From: DASYQV01 sp036005125
GTDB taxonomy: Bacteria; Acidobacteriota; Vicinamibacteria; Vicinamibacterales; UBA2999
Assembly (NCBI GenBank): GCA_036005125.1
Contig: DASYQV010000261.1
Span: 1 to 21,465 of the forward strand
DNA length: 21,465 nucleotides
Reading direction: 5' to 3'
Position numbers and translations under genes: made by a program. Shown here piece by piece: positions 6,372 to 13,393 of this stretch. Every line of letters begins with the position of its first letter. The first letter of the stretch is position 1. The notes beneath the pieces are model-generated. The model had not been told where the DNA came from. It searched no databases and was given only the letters and a program-made list of their open reading frames with translations.

Positions 6372-7271
6372 ATGCCCGAGCTCCCGGACATCCTGCTGTA
6401 CCTTCACGCGCTGCGGCCTCGGATTGTGGGACAGCGCGTGGAGGGCGTTCGCCTCGCCAGCCCGTTCCTGCTTCGCTCGATTGATCCGCCGCTCTCCGCC
6501 GTCGAGGGCCGTCGCATCGTCGCGCTGCACCGACTTGGCAAGCGCATCGCGATGGAAGCGGAAGGCGAGCTCTTCCTCGTCTTCCACCTGATGATTGCCG
6601 GGCGATTCCGTTGGAAGCCGAAGGGCACGCGCATTCCAGGCAAGGTCGGGCTCTTCGCGCTCGACTTCGAACATGGGACGCTGATTCTCACCGAGGCGGG
6701 TACGAAGCGTCAGGCGTCGCTGCACGTCGTACAGGGACGGGCCGCCCTCGAGCAGCACAACCCCGGCGGCCTGGAGGTCCTCGAAGCCGACCTCCCCGCT
6801 TTTGCCGAAGCGCTGACGCATCAGAACCACACGCTCAAGCGCGCGATGACCGATCCACATCTGCTGAGCGGCATCGGCAACGCGTACTCGGACGAGATTC
6901 TTCATGCCGCGCGTCTCTCGCCCTTCAAGCAGACCCGATCGCTCACAGACGAGGAGATGCGGCGGCTGTACGATGCGACACGGGTCACGCTGCGGCGGTG
7001 GATCGATCGATTGCAGGAGGAAACGGGCGACGAGTTTCCCGAGAAGGTGACGGCGTTCCGCAAGGGGATGGCCGTACACGGCCGATACCGCGAGCCCTGC
7101 CCCGCTTGCGGTGCGCCCGTGCAGCGCGTGGTCTACGCCGCAAACGAAGCCAACTACTGCGCGAATTGTCAGACCGGCGGCAAGCTGCTCGCGGATCGGT
7201 CGCTCTCGCGCCTGCTGAAGGACGATTGGCCGAAAACGCTGGAGGAGCTCGAGCGACGCAGGCGCTCCTGA
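6372..7271 (+). CDS. Fpg/Nei-family DNA glycosylase with atypical zinc finger
   Basis: A 299-residue base-excision-repair glycosylase/AP lyase. The N-terminal catalytic Pro2-Glu3 (MPELPDI), Lys57 in LGKR and His72 in HLMIAGRF are present. The helix-two-turn-helix (LLSGIGNAYSDEILHAARLSP) and a C-terminal four-Cys zinc finger (Cys243, Cys246, Cys263, Cys266) complete the fold. In the zinc-finger hairpin, the conserved Arg that grips the DNA phosphates (Arg258 in E. coli Fpg as I recall it) is replaced: the sequence reads AANEANYC, with Asn at that place. A charged extension of about 32 residues follows the finger. It probably removes oxidised bases, but the altered hairpin leaves substrate and activity uncertain. 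It is convergent with the next gene, with a repeat-filled spacer between. Confidence 0.88.
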   Translation: MPELPDILLYLHALRPRIVGQRVEGVRLASPFLLRSIDPPLSAVEGRRIVALHRLGKRIAMEAEGELFLVFHLMIAGRFRWKPKGTRIPGKVGLFALDFEHGTLILTEAGTKRQASLHVVQGRAALEQHNPGGLEVLEADLPAFAEALTHQNHTLKRAMTDPHLLSGIGNAYSDEILHAARLSPFKQTRSLTDEEMRRLYDATRVTLRRWIDRLQEETGDEFPEKVTAFRKGMAVHGRYREPCPACGAPVQRVVYAANEANYCANCQTGGKLLADRSLSRLLKDDWPKTLEELERRRRS

Positions 7272-7277
7272 ATTTCA

Positions 7278-7405
7278 GATTTCGCGATTTCTGATTGGTG
7301 ATCGGTTGGTGATTGGCGATTGGTGATTTGGAGATCTATTTGGCGAATCAGAAATAAATCCAAAATCACCCTTCGCGAATCACCAACCAATCACCAATCA
7401 TCAAA
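7278..7405. repeat. Heptamer-periodic inverted repeat between convergent genes
   Basis: This spacer is AT-rich compared with its neighbours and built of short units repeating about every 7 nt (GGTGATT, GGCGATT, GGTGATT on the left; AATCACC, AATCATC on the right). The left arm 7293-7314 and right arm 7378-7399 are reverse complements over 22 nt with one mismatch. An outer pair ATTTCTGATT (7286-7295) and AATCAGAAAT (7347-7356) adds to the foldback. It could act as a bidirectional terminator for the two convergent genes, but it has no proper U-tract. Confidence 0.75.
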
Positions 7406-8197
7406 TCACCGTCCTGAAATGGGCTTGGTGGCCTCGATGTTGAGCCGCCAATAATCGAGCTCGAAGGCGGGCGAGTCGGTGGCGGCCAGCGCAGTTATCG
7501 AATCCACAAAACGGTTACGAAGGGCGCTGTCGCCCAGACGCGCAAGGTGGGGCCGGACGATGACGTGCGTAATGAACTCACGGTAGGCTTCGGCGTCCGG
7601 TTGAAAAACAGGGCTGGACTCGACGCTCGTCCGCACATCCGTGAAGCCCGCCGAACGCAGCCGGCGCCCTGTCGTGTCCGCGTCGGCGAATTCCCATGGA
7701 TCCGACCAGTCGGCAAAGTGCGGCGCGAACGCCGGCTGCTGCATCAAGTCTGCACACCGTGCGTGAATCCGCTGGAGATTGAGACCTCCGCCGCACTGCG
7801 CGACGAGCCGCCCGCCCGGCGCGAGCGCCGTGAACAAACTCCTGAACAGCCGCTCGTGGTCGAGGAGCCAATGGAAGGTTGCCGTGCTGAAGATGGCGTC
7901 GGCAACGTTTCTGAACGGCAGCTCCCCGGCATCGGCCTGCACGAAGCCGACGTGGCGATGGAATCGCTCGGAGAGGTGCATCCGCGCGGTCTCGAGCATG
8001 TTCGCGGACTGATCGATGCCGATGGCGCGGCCGCGCGGCAGCCTCTCGAGGAGCAGTTCCGTCAGCCGTCCCGTGCCGCATCCGACGTCCAGCACGAGCT
8101 CGTCGCCCCCGAGCGGCAGGCGGTCGAGCACCTGAATACCCCAGGTGGTTTGCGGGTTCGAGACCCGATGATACGCGTCGGCATTCCATTCGCGCAT
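7406..8197 (-). CDS. Class I SAM-dependent methyltransferase
   Basis: A 263-residue protein with the Rossmann-type SAM fold. Motif I is LVLDVGCGTG (residues 34-43), the acidic end of strand 2 is AIGIDQS, and the LPF and LAPGGRLVAQ stretches follow in the usual order. The overall layout, with AFSTATFHWL-type strand 4 and a C-terminal substrate cap, is like trans-aconitate 2-methyltransferase (Tam) and related small-molecule methyltransferases. The substrate is unknown. The ATG at 8197 has a weak AAGG upstream. It is divergent from the ABC transporter and convergent with the glycosylase, so it is probably a single-gene transcript. Confidence 0.85.
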   Translation of the reverse strand: MREWNADAYHRVSNPQTTWGIQVLDRLPLGGDELVLDVGCGTGRLTELLLERLPRGRAIGIDQSANMLETARMHLSERFHRHVGFVQADAGELPFRNVADAIFSTATFHWLLDHERLFRSLFTALAPGGRLVAQCGGGLNLQRIHARCADLMQQPAFAPHFADWSDPWEFADADTTGRRLRSAGFTDVRTSVESSPVFQPDAEAYREFITHVIVRPHLARLGDSALRNRFVDSITALAATDSPAFELDYWRLNIEATKPISGR

Positions 8198-8302
8198 TGC
8201 CTTGTAACCTCGGAACCAGCTTCATTATCGCCGTCCACACTCTCTCCGCCACGCCCACGCTGGCTGGCGTCCGTTTCGAGCCCGTGTAGAATTCGCTGAA
8301 GC

Positions 8303-8320
8303 GCGGGTCTGAAGACCCGC
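8303..8320. repeat. GGTCT/AGACC palindrome upstream of the ABC transporter
   Basis: GCGGGTCT-GA-AGACCCGC is a perfect 8-bp inverted repeat ending 8 bp before the first transporter start. It shares the GGTCT/AGACC core with two palindromes at the other end of the same operon. It may be a dispersed intergenic palindrome or an operator. Confidence 0.7.
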
Positions 8321-8328
8321 ACCTCACG

Positions 8329-9837
8329 ATGTCGGTAGATGAGATGAGCGCGGCAGCGCTGGTGATGCGCATCGTCGTGACGGGCCTGATACTGCTCGCG
8401 TCGTCCGCGGTGCCTGCCGCCGGGCAGCAGCGCCCCGAGCTTCGATGGGGCGCCGATGCGGAAGGCGGAGCCCCATTTGTCGAGGCCGATCCGGCGGATC
8501 CCACGCGCGTCGTGGGATTCGAGGTCGACATTGCGGCGCTTCTGGCGCGCGAGCTCGGTCGCGAGCCTCGATTCGTGCAGGTCGGGTTCACGAGCCTCGA
8601 TGCGGCGGCAGCCCGCGGCGACTTCGACATCGGCCTGAGCGGGCTCGAGGATCTCCCCGCGCGCCGGGGCCGACTGGCCGTCACGATTCCCTACTACGAA
8701 TTTGGCCTGATCTTGACCGTCCGGAGCGGCGACCAGGATCGCTTCCGCAGTCTGGCGAATCTTGGTGGCCGCCGGGTCGGGACCCTCGGCGCGACCCTCG
8801 CGTACGACCGGCTGCTCAACGCTGAGGCGGCCAACGGCATTATTCCCGTCACCTACGAAGATGACGTCCATCCATATAGCGATCTCGCTCTGGGGCGACT
8901 CGACGCCGTCGTCCTCGATCAGGTGCTTGCCGAGCGCGGCGTTCGCAGAAACGCAGGCCTCGTCAACCAGCCCAGGGTGTTGGACGTAGGTCACTACGTC
9001 GGGATTCTCGCGCCGGAGCGGACGGCCCTTCGCGATCGGATCGACACGATTCTCCGCGAAGCGATGCGTGACGGCCGGTTGGAAGCGATCTTCCGCCACT
9101 GGGGCATGTGGAACGACGCGCAGCCCCGACTCTACGCGCGGCTCACCTCGATCGATCCCGGCGGGCCCGTCGTACCGGCATCGGTGTCGCCGCCCTCTGC
9201 GCGGGAAGCCGTCGCGCGTTACCTGCCCGCGCTCGTTCGGGCCGCCGGCATCACCATCGTCGTGTCGTGCCTGTCGATGGCTCTGGCGGTCGCGCTGGGC
9301 GTGCTCGTGGCGAGCGGCCGCGTGTACGGTGTGCGGCCGCTGCAGGCCGCCCTGACCGCCTACGTCGAGATCATTCGCGGCACGCCGTTGCTGCTGCAGT
9401 TGTTCGTGCTCTACTTCGGCCTGGCCGCGGTGGTGCAGCTGCCTGCGTTCCTGGCTGGGGTGATCGGTCTCGGCCTCAACTACGCCGCGTACGAGAGCGA
9501 AATCTATCGCGGCGCGCTCGAAGCCGTGCCGCGCGGCCAACTCGACGCGGCGCGCACGCTCGGCCTCAGCGAACGGCAGACGCTCGTCTTGATCCGGGGA
9601 CCGCAGGCGTTCCGATTGGCACTCGCCCCGATGACGAACGATTTCGTGGCGCTGCTGAAGGACAGCTCGCTCGTGTCGGTAATCACGGTGGTCGAGCTCA
9701 CGAAGGAGACGCAAATCTTCGCGGCGAACATCGGAAGCTGGGTTGTGCCCGGCGCGATGTGCGCGGCGCTTTACCTGGTCATGTCGCTGCCGCTCGCGCG
9801 GGCGGCGCGCCGGATAGAAAAGGGGTGGCGGCGTTGA
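8329..9837 (+). CDS. Polar amino-acid ABC transporter: substrate-binding protein fused to permease
   Basis: A 502-residue fusion. Residues about 8-32 are a signal peptide or anchor (ALVMRIVVTGLILLASSAVP). Residues about 38-270 form a family-3 solute-binding domain (VVGFEVDIAALLAREL, GDFDIGLSGL, VGTLGAT, DAVVLDQ). From about 290 on it is a HisM/GlnP-type permease with about five helices, IIRGTPLLLQLF, and the EAA loop GALEAVPRGQLDAARTLGLS near residues 394-413 that docks on the ATPase. Binding-protein/permease fusions of this order are known for glutamine/glutamate importers. ATG 8344 is an alternative start. The ATPase gene overlaps its stop codon, so the two make one importer. The substrate is probably a polar amino acid, not resolved further. 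Confidence 0.92.
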   Translation: MSVDEMSAAALVMRIVVTGLILLASSAVPAAGQQRPELRWGADAEGGAPFVEADPADPTRVVGFEVDIAALLARELGREPRFVQVGFTSLDAAAARGDFDIGLSGLEDLPARRGRLAVTIPYYEFGLILTVRSGDQDRFRSLANLGGRRVGTLGATLAYDRLLNAEAANGIIPVTYEDDVHPYSDLALGRLDAVVLDQVLAERGVRRNAGLVNQPRVLDVGHYVGILAPERTALRDRIDTILREAMRDGRLEAIFRHWGMWNDAQPRLYARLTSIDPGGPVVPASVSPPSAREAVARYLPALVRAAGITIVVSCLSMALAVALGVLVASGRVYGVRPLQAALTAYVEIIRGTPLLLQLFVLYFGLAAVVQLPAFLAGVIGLGLNYAAYESEIYRGALEAVPRGQLDAARTLGLSERQTLVLIRGPQAFRLALAPMTNDFVALLKDSSLVSVITVVELTKETQIFAANIGSWVVPGAMCAALYLVMSLPLARAARRIEKGWRR

Positions 9838-10532
9838 CGAGCGACACCGTGTTGACAATCCGCGACCTGCAGATTCGACGTGGTGGGCGCACCATCATCG
9901 ACGGCGCGAGTCTCGCCGTCCGTCGCGGAGAGATCGTCGCGTTGATGGGGCCTTCGGGTGCGGGCAAGACCATGATGTTGCGGGTCATCGCGGGATTGGA
10001 TCCGTTTTTCGCTGGCGACATCGATGTCGACGGTGTGCATCTTCGCGCCGATGGTGTGCCGCACGGAGCGCTCCTCCGCGCGCTGCGCGGCCGGGTCGGC
10101 ATGGTGTTCCAGTTCCACCATCTGTTTGCCCACATGACCGCGGTGCACAACGTCTGGCTCGCGCCCGTGCACGTGCTGCAGGCGCCGCGCGCGCGGGCGG
10201 AGGAGCGGGCACGCGAACTGCTGGCGCTGGTCGGCGTCGCGGACCGCGCCGACTCGTTCCCCCACGAGCTGTCGGGCGGCGAGGCGCAGCGAGTAGCAAT
10301 CGCGCGCGCGCTGGCCGTGGATCCGCCTCTTCTCCTGATGGACGAGCCGACCGCGTCGCTCGACGCGGGGCGGCGCGGCGAACTGGCGGCGATTCTGTGC
10401 TCGCTCGTCGCGCAGGGGCGCACGCTCATCGTGGCCACGCACGATGCCGACTTCGCGCGCCTCTGCGCGGAACGCATCGTTGTCCTGGAGAACGGTCGCC
10501 TCGAATTACGTGGAAACCAACGGGAGACCTGA
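9834..10532 (+). CDS. Polar amino-acid ABC transporter ATP-binding protein
   Basis: A 232-residue ABC ATPase of the GlnQ/HisP type. Walker A is GPSGAGKT (39-46), the Q-loop is Gln93 in VFQFHHLF, the signature is LSGGE (146-150), Walker B ends LLLMDE (Asp170-Glu171), the D-loop is SLD and the H-loop His203 is in ATHDADFA. All catalytic motifs are intact. The TTG at 9834 is chosen because AGGGG lies 8 nt upstream; it overlaps the permease TGA by four bases and indicates translational coupling. A GTG at 9825 is possible. The stop codon (10530-10532) falls in the loop of a perfect hairpin (10521-10542). It energises the fused binding-protein/permease encoded immediately upstream. Confidence 0.93.
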   Translation: MTSDTVLTIRDLQIRRGGRTIIDGASLAVRRGEIVALMGPSGAGKTMMLRVIAGLDPFFAGDIDVDGVHLRADGVPHGALLRALRGRVGMVFQFHHLFAHMTAVHNVWLAPVHVLQAPRARAEERARELLALVGVADRADSFPHELSGGEAQRVAIARALAVDPPLLLMDEPTASLDAGRRGELAAILCSLVAQGRTLIVATHDADFARLCAERIVVLENGRLELRGNQRET

Positions 10533-10542
10533 AGGTCTCCCG
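10521..10542. repeat. 9-bp palindrome spanning the ATPase stop codon
   Basis: CGGGAGACC (10521-10529) and GGTCTCCCG (10534-10542) pair perfectly around a TGAA loop; the TGA in the loop is the stop of the ABC ATPase. No T-tract follows, so it is not a classical intrinsic terminator. It may stabilise the mRNA 3' end or be a dispersed palindrome. Confidence 0.75.
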
Positions 10543-10561
10543 CTATGCTGGGCGGTGCGCG

Positions 10562-10574
10562 GGTCTAAGAGACC
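10562..10574. repeat. Second GGTCT/AGACC palindrome
   Basis: GGTCT-AAG-AGACC, 20 bp after the stop-codon hairpin and with the same core as the palindromes at 8303 and 10521. It is short, but the recurrence of the core suggests one repeat family. Confidence 0.5.
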
Positions 10575-10668
10575 AGATGTTCGGGTTCGGGAGGAGAGCA
10601 GAAGCATCCATCGAGGGTCGAGTGTACAGGACTCCGCGGCGTGAGGTATCCTGTTTGCCCCTTCATTT

Positions 10669-11400
10669 ATGAGACACGCAGGCATTCAAACCGAGGCGCT
10701 GTATGTCGAGTTCGATACGCAGCGCAGGATCAGACATCGCAACAAGCTCCCTTACCGCTTCCTTCACTGGCCCATCTGGATATGGGTGTTCTTCATTGCG
10801 CCGGGACCCCTGACCGTCGATCTCTTCGCGCACGGAGTTGATGCACGCATCCTCGTGTGGTTGTTCGTCGTGCTCGTCGGCACCGCCATCGCCGGCCTGC
10901 GTGGTCGACTGCCCGGCGTCGAGCCGGAACCGTACATCATCCGCTTCACCGAAGATCGCCCCAACCCGCTTTATCGCCGCATCTGCTATACGGCCGCCTG
11001 GGGTGAGGTCGTCGCGTTTGCGCTGCTCAACGCCGCGGGACTGGCGTGGGTGGTTCTTACCGGCGAATGGCGGATTCGAGAGATGTACGAGATCGCGTAC
11101 TTCCCGATCGCGGGCACGGTCTGGTTGCTGGGAGTGCTCGGCCTTCTGCCACGCGTCAAGGCGTCCACGAAGGGGGAAGGGCACGAGCGGCGCTACTTCT
11201 ATGGATCGGTCTGGGCGGTGATAATCGCTCAACCCGTGCTCGGGGTGTTGTGGAAGGTGCTGCCCTCCACATGGTCGGCTGACGTGGTCAAACTCACGGT
11301 GTTCCTCGGAATCCTCGCCGGGGTCGGACAGATGTCCCGCCTCGGTCTCCTGCCTCGAACGCGTCCGATCGTTGCCGGCGAATGGGCGGTGTCGGATTGA
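10669..11400 (+). CDS. Polytopic membrane protein of unknown function
   Basis: A 243-residue protein with about six predicted membrane helices (roughly residues 33-51, 61-77, 106-131, 143-160, 179-197 and 206-221). A short basic N-terminus (RRIRHRNKLPYR) and a Pro-rich cytoplasmic loop, PGVEPEPYIIRF, lie before helix 3. I do not recognise a domain. The frame has strong GC3 bias and the helices are regular, so the gene is real. The ATG at 10669 lacks a clear Shine-Dalgarno. It lies alone between two palindrome-rich spacers. Confidence 0.8.
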   Translation: MRHAGIQTEALYVEFDTQRRIRHRNKLPYRFLHWPIWIWVFFIAPGPLTVDLFAHGVDARILVWLFVVLVGTAIAGLRGRLPGVEPEPYIIRFTEDRPNPLYRRICYTAAWGEVVAFALLNAAGLAWVVLTGEWRIREMYEIAYFPIAGTVWLLGVLGLLPRVKASTKGEGHERRYFYGSVWAVIIAQPVLGVLWKVLPSTWSADVVKLTVFLGILAGVGQMSRLGLLPRTRPIVAGEWAVSD

Positions 11401-11405
11401 TCGCC

Positions 11406-11473
11406 GGCAGCAGTGAAGCTCCGCCTCACACCGCCGAGGATCGTTCGGCGGCTGGCTCCGCTTCACTGCCGCC
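11406..11473. repeat. Long nested hairpin after the membrane-protein gene
   Basis: GGCAGCAGTGAAGC (11406-11419) pairs with GCTTCACTGCCGCC (11460-11473) with one mismatch (13 of 14). Inside, CCGCCGA (11431-11437) pairs roughly with TCGGCGG (11445-11451). It starts 6 bp after the stop codon and could work as a transcript-end structure; no T-run follows. It is part 1 of a two-hairpin element that recurs after ruvC. Confidence 0.7.
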
Positions 11474-11485
11474 TGTGTTGGCTGT

Positions 11486-11506
11486 GCCCCGCTTCGCGGG
11501 GCCTAG
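11486..11506. repeat. Small GC hairpin with CTAG flank (copy 1)
   Basis: GCCCCGC-TTC-GCGGGGC followed directly by CTAG. Read on the minus strand it is CTAG plus a stem closed by GCGAAGC, known from DNA studies as a very stable mini-hairpin. A 7-bp arm pair GTTGGCT (11477-11483) and AGCCAAC (11522-11528) encloses it. Confidence 0.65.
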
Positions 11507-11582
11507 ACATCTCCGAAGGCGAGCCAACCGGGCGCGAAAACTTGCTTGATTCGTTATGATCTGCGCCGTCGGAGATATCTAG
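11503..11582. repeat. 18-nt inverted repeat upstream of methyltransferase
   Basis: The arms 11503-11520 (starting CTAGACATCTCC) and 11565-11582 (ending GGAGATATCTAG) are reverse complements at 16 of 18 positions, separated by 44 nt. The loop holds TATGAT (11555-11560), a possible -10 box for the gene at 11598. It could be an operator pair or the ends of a small non-autonomous element. Confidence 0.6.
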
Positions 11583-11597
11583 CGCGAATATCGCTCC

Positions 11598-12443
11598 ATG
11601 GCGAAGGCCACCATCGACGCTCTCACGTCGTCCACGCTCAAGCACCTGCGCGAGCACTGGTGGAACGACGAGTTCACGGGCTTCCTGCGCGAGACCTTGC
11701 GCCCGCGGCCCGGCAACCGCATCCTCGATGTCGGCTGCGGCACCGGCATTGCCGAGGTCGCCATCGGCCGGTTACAGCTCTCGCAGATCAAACTGTTTGG
11801 TGTCGACTACGTGGTCGAGCGCGTGGCCTCGGCGCAACAGAAGACGCGGTCTCACAACCAGCGCGTGGGGTTTGCCGCGGCCGATGCCTGTCGCCTTCCG
11901 TTTGCAGACCGCGTGTTCGACTCGACCTACTGTGTGGCGGTCCTCCAGCACGTTCGAGGGGTCACGGACGCAGTCGCGGAGTTCGCGCGCGTGACGCGGC
12001 CTGGCGGTCGAATCGTGGCCGTTGAGCCGGACAACGCCGCGCACTACTGGTACAGCTCGCTCGATGCCGGCGTCCGGGCCCACGAAGCAGGCGTGCGCTT
12101 CTTCAACGCTATTTCGGATGCCACCGATGATGCGACCGACCACTCGATCGGGCCGAGACTGCCCACTTTGTTCGTCCAGCACGGCATCGAGCCGCTTTCC
12201 GTGGGCCTGTTTCCCGTGTCACAGGCGCGGCTCGGTGTCCAGCCGCCCGCGTTGTGGACCGAGCGTCGTCTGGGCATCGAGAACCTGATCGCGCAGGTTC
12301 CGCACCCGAGTGTCAGCGCGGCGGGACGCGAGTACCTCGACGCGCTCGCTCGTTACGCGGAGGCGGCGACCGCCGCGGGCGAGGCGTTCGTGGAGATCCA
12401 GAACACCATGCTGTTTGCGACGGTCGCGCAGCGCGCCAGCTAG
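11598..12443 (+). CDS. Class I SAM-dependent methyltransferase
   Basis: A 281-residue methyltransferase. Motif I is ILDVGCGTG (residues 42-50), followed by LFGVDYVVERV (strand 2), FAAADACRLPFADRVFDSTYC (post-motif and strand 4) and VTRPGGRIVAVEPDN (strand 5). The C-terminal ~120 residues are a helical cap with no obvious match. It resembles UbiE/COQ5-like small-molecule enzymes; the substrate is unknown. There is no clear Shine-Dalgarno before the ATG at 11598. Its TAG stop is the first unit of a TAGGAGA heptamer repeat that fills the spacer to the next methyltransferase gene. The two methyltransferases are not close copies of each other. Confidence 0.85.
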   Translation: MAKATIDALTSSTLKHLREHWWNDEFTGFLRETLRPRPGNRILDVGCGTGIAEVAIGRLQLSQIKLFGVDYVVERVASAQQKTRSHNQRVGFAAADACRLPFADRVFDSTYCVAVLQHVRGVTDAVAEFARVTRPGGRIVAVEPDNAAHYWYSSLDAGVRAHEAGVRFFNAISDATDDATDHSIGPRLPTLFVQHGIEPLSVGLFPVSQARLGVQPPALWTERRLGIENLIAQVPHPSVSAAGREYLDALARYAEAATAAGEAFVEIQNTMLFATVAQRAS

Positions 12444-12508
12444 GAGATAGGAGAAAGGAGGTAGGAGAGAGTGCACGTGACGCGCTTTCTCCTGCCTCCT
12501 GCCTCCTG
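12441..12508. repeat. Heptamer repeat with inverted counterpart
   Basis: The left arm, beginning at the stop codon, is four 7-nt units: TAGGAGA, TAGGAGA, AAGGAGG, TAGGAGA. The right arm (about 12486-12508) is TTTCTCC, TGCCTCC, TGCCTCC, the inverse in the same period. The arms can fold over each other in several registers. The purine-rich arm contains ribosome-site-like AGGAGG but lies too far from the next start (12524) to serve it. Confidence 0.75.
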
Positions 12509-12523
12509 TCGTGATATGAGCCC

Positions 12524-13315
12524 ATGGAGGGTTGGGAAGGCTGGGACGAGTACGCGCCGTTCTACGACTGGGAGAATGCGCGGACGCTCGGGCGGCGCGA
12601 CGTGCCCTTCTGGCGCACGCTGGCGGCGAGCGCCGGCGGACGGGTGCTCGAGCTCGGTTGCGGCACCGGTCGCATTTCGCTGCCTCTCGGACGAGCCGGC
12701 GTTCCGCTCGTGGGAATCGATCGATCCGGTGCGATGCTGGCCCGCGCCCGCCAGCGCGTGAGGCGCGCACGCCTCGCTCATCGCGTGCGGCTGGTTCGCG
12801 GTGACATTCGATACCTGCCCTTTGTCGCGCCGGGACCGTTCGCCCTCGTCATCGCGCCGTACGGCATCCTTCAGTCGCTGCTGCGCGAGCGTGACCTCGC
12901 GGGGGTGTTGAGCGCGGTCAACGCCGCGCTCGAGCCGGGCGGCACATTCGGGCTCGAGCTCGTTGCCGATCTCCCGTCGTGGAAGGAGTACCGCAAACGC
13001 GTCAGCCTGACCGGCTGGCGGCGTGCCGCCGGCGGCGCGCATGTCACGCTCGTCGAGAGCGTCCGGCAGGATCCCTCGCGACACCTCACGATCTTCGATC
13101 AGGAATTCACGGAGCGACGAGGCCCGCGAAGCCGTGTCCGCCGATTCTCGCTCACGTTTCGCACGCTGACCGTGCCGCAGATGAGGCGACGGCTCGAGAA
13201 GGCGGGCTTCGAGATCACCGCCCTGCTTGGTGACTACCGCGGCGGGCCGTGGGATCCGCGGGCCGACGTCTGGATGATCCTGGCGAAAAAGCCGATCCGT
13301 GCTGCGCGTAGGTAG
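12524..13315 (+). CDS. Class I SAM-dependent methyltransferase upstream of yebC
   Basis: A 263-residue methyltransferase. Motif I is VLELGCGTGR (41-50), with VGIDRSGAML next and VRGDIRYLPF at the expected spacing, then ALEPGGTFGLELV. The N-terminus (EYAPFYDWENAR) is typical of the 'DxYAxxYD' class of small-molecule methyltransferases. It has a basic C-terminal tail (KKPIRAARR). Substrate unknown. The ATG at 12524 has no strong ribosome site. It lies 78 bp upstream of yebC, which has its own candidate promoter. Confidence 0.85.
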   Translation: MEGWEGWDEYAPFYDWENARTLGRRDVPFWRTLAASAGGRVLELGCGTGRISLPLGRAGVPLVGIDRSGAMLARARQRVRRARLAHRVRLVRGDIRYLPFVAPGPFALVIAPYGILQSLLRERDLAGVLSAVNAALEPGGTFGLELVADLPSWKEYRKRVSLTGWRRAAGGAHVTLVESVRQDPSRHLTIFDQEFTERRGPRSRVRRFSLTFRTLTVPQMRRRLEKAGFEITALLGDYRGGPWDPRADVWMILAKKPIRAARR

Positions 13316-13345
13316 GACGCGGCCTGCGAACTCGACAGCGCCACG

Positions 13346-13354
13346 TGATAAAAT
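13346..13354 (+). promoter_or_regulatory. Candidate extended -10 promoter for yebC
   Basis: TGATAAAAT matches the extended -10 form TGnTATAAT closely and lies about 40 bp before the yebC ATG. No good -35 is seen at 16-18 bp, which fits an extended -10 promoter. A GGAG ribosome site lies about 8 nt before the ATG. Confidence 0.45.
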
Positions 13355-13393
13355 CGGGCGTTCTTTTCACCTGAGTTTGCTGGAGTTTCCGCC

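Noticed and set aside
5910..7079. 389-codon minus-strand ORF opposite the glycosylase
   Set aside because: An antisense shadow across three real genes; no domain seen.
8062..9858. 598-codon minus-strand ORF opposite the ABC transporter
   Set aside because: Spans a palindromic promoter region and a gene with full transporter motifs; the translation is repetitive Arg/Glu/His and unlike a protein family.
11477..11528. Integron attC site
   Set aside because: GTTGGCT and AGCCAAC are in the wrong order for attC, and there is no integrase or cassette structure.
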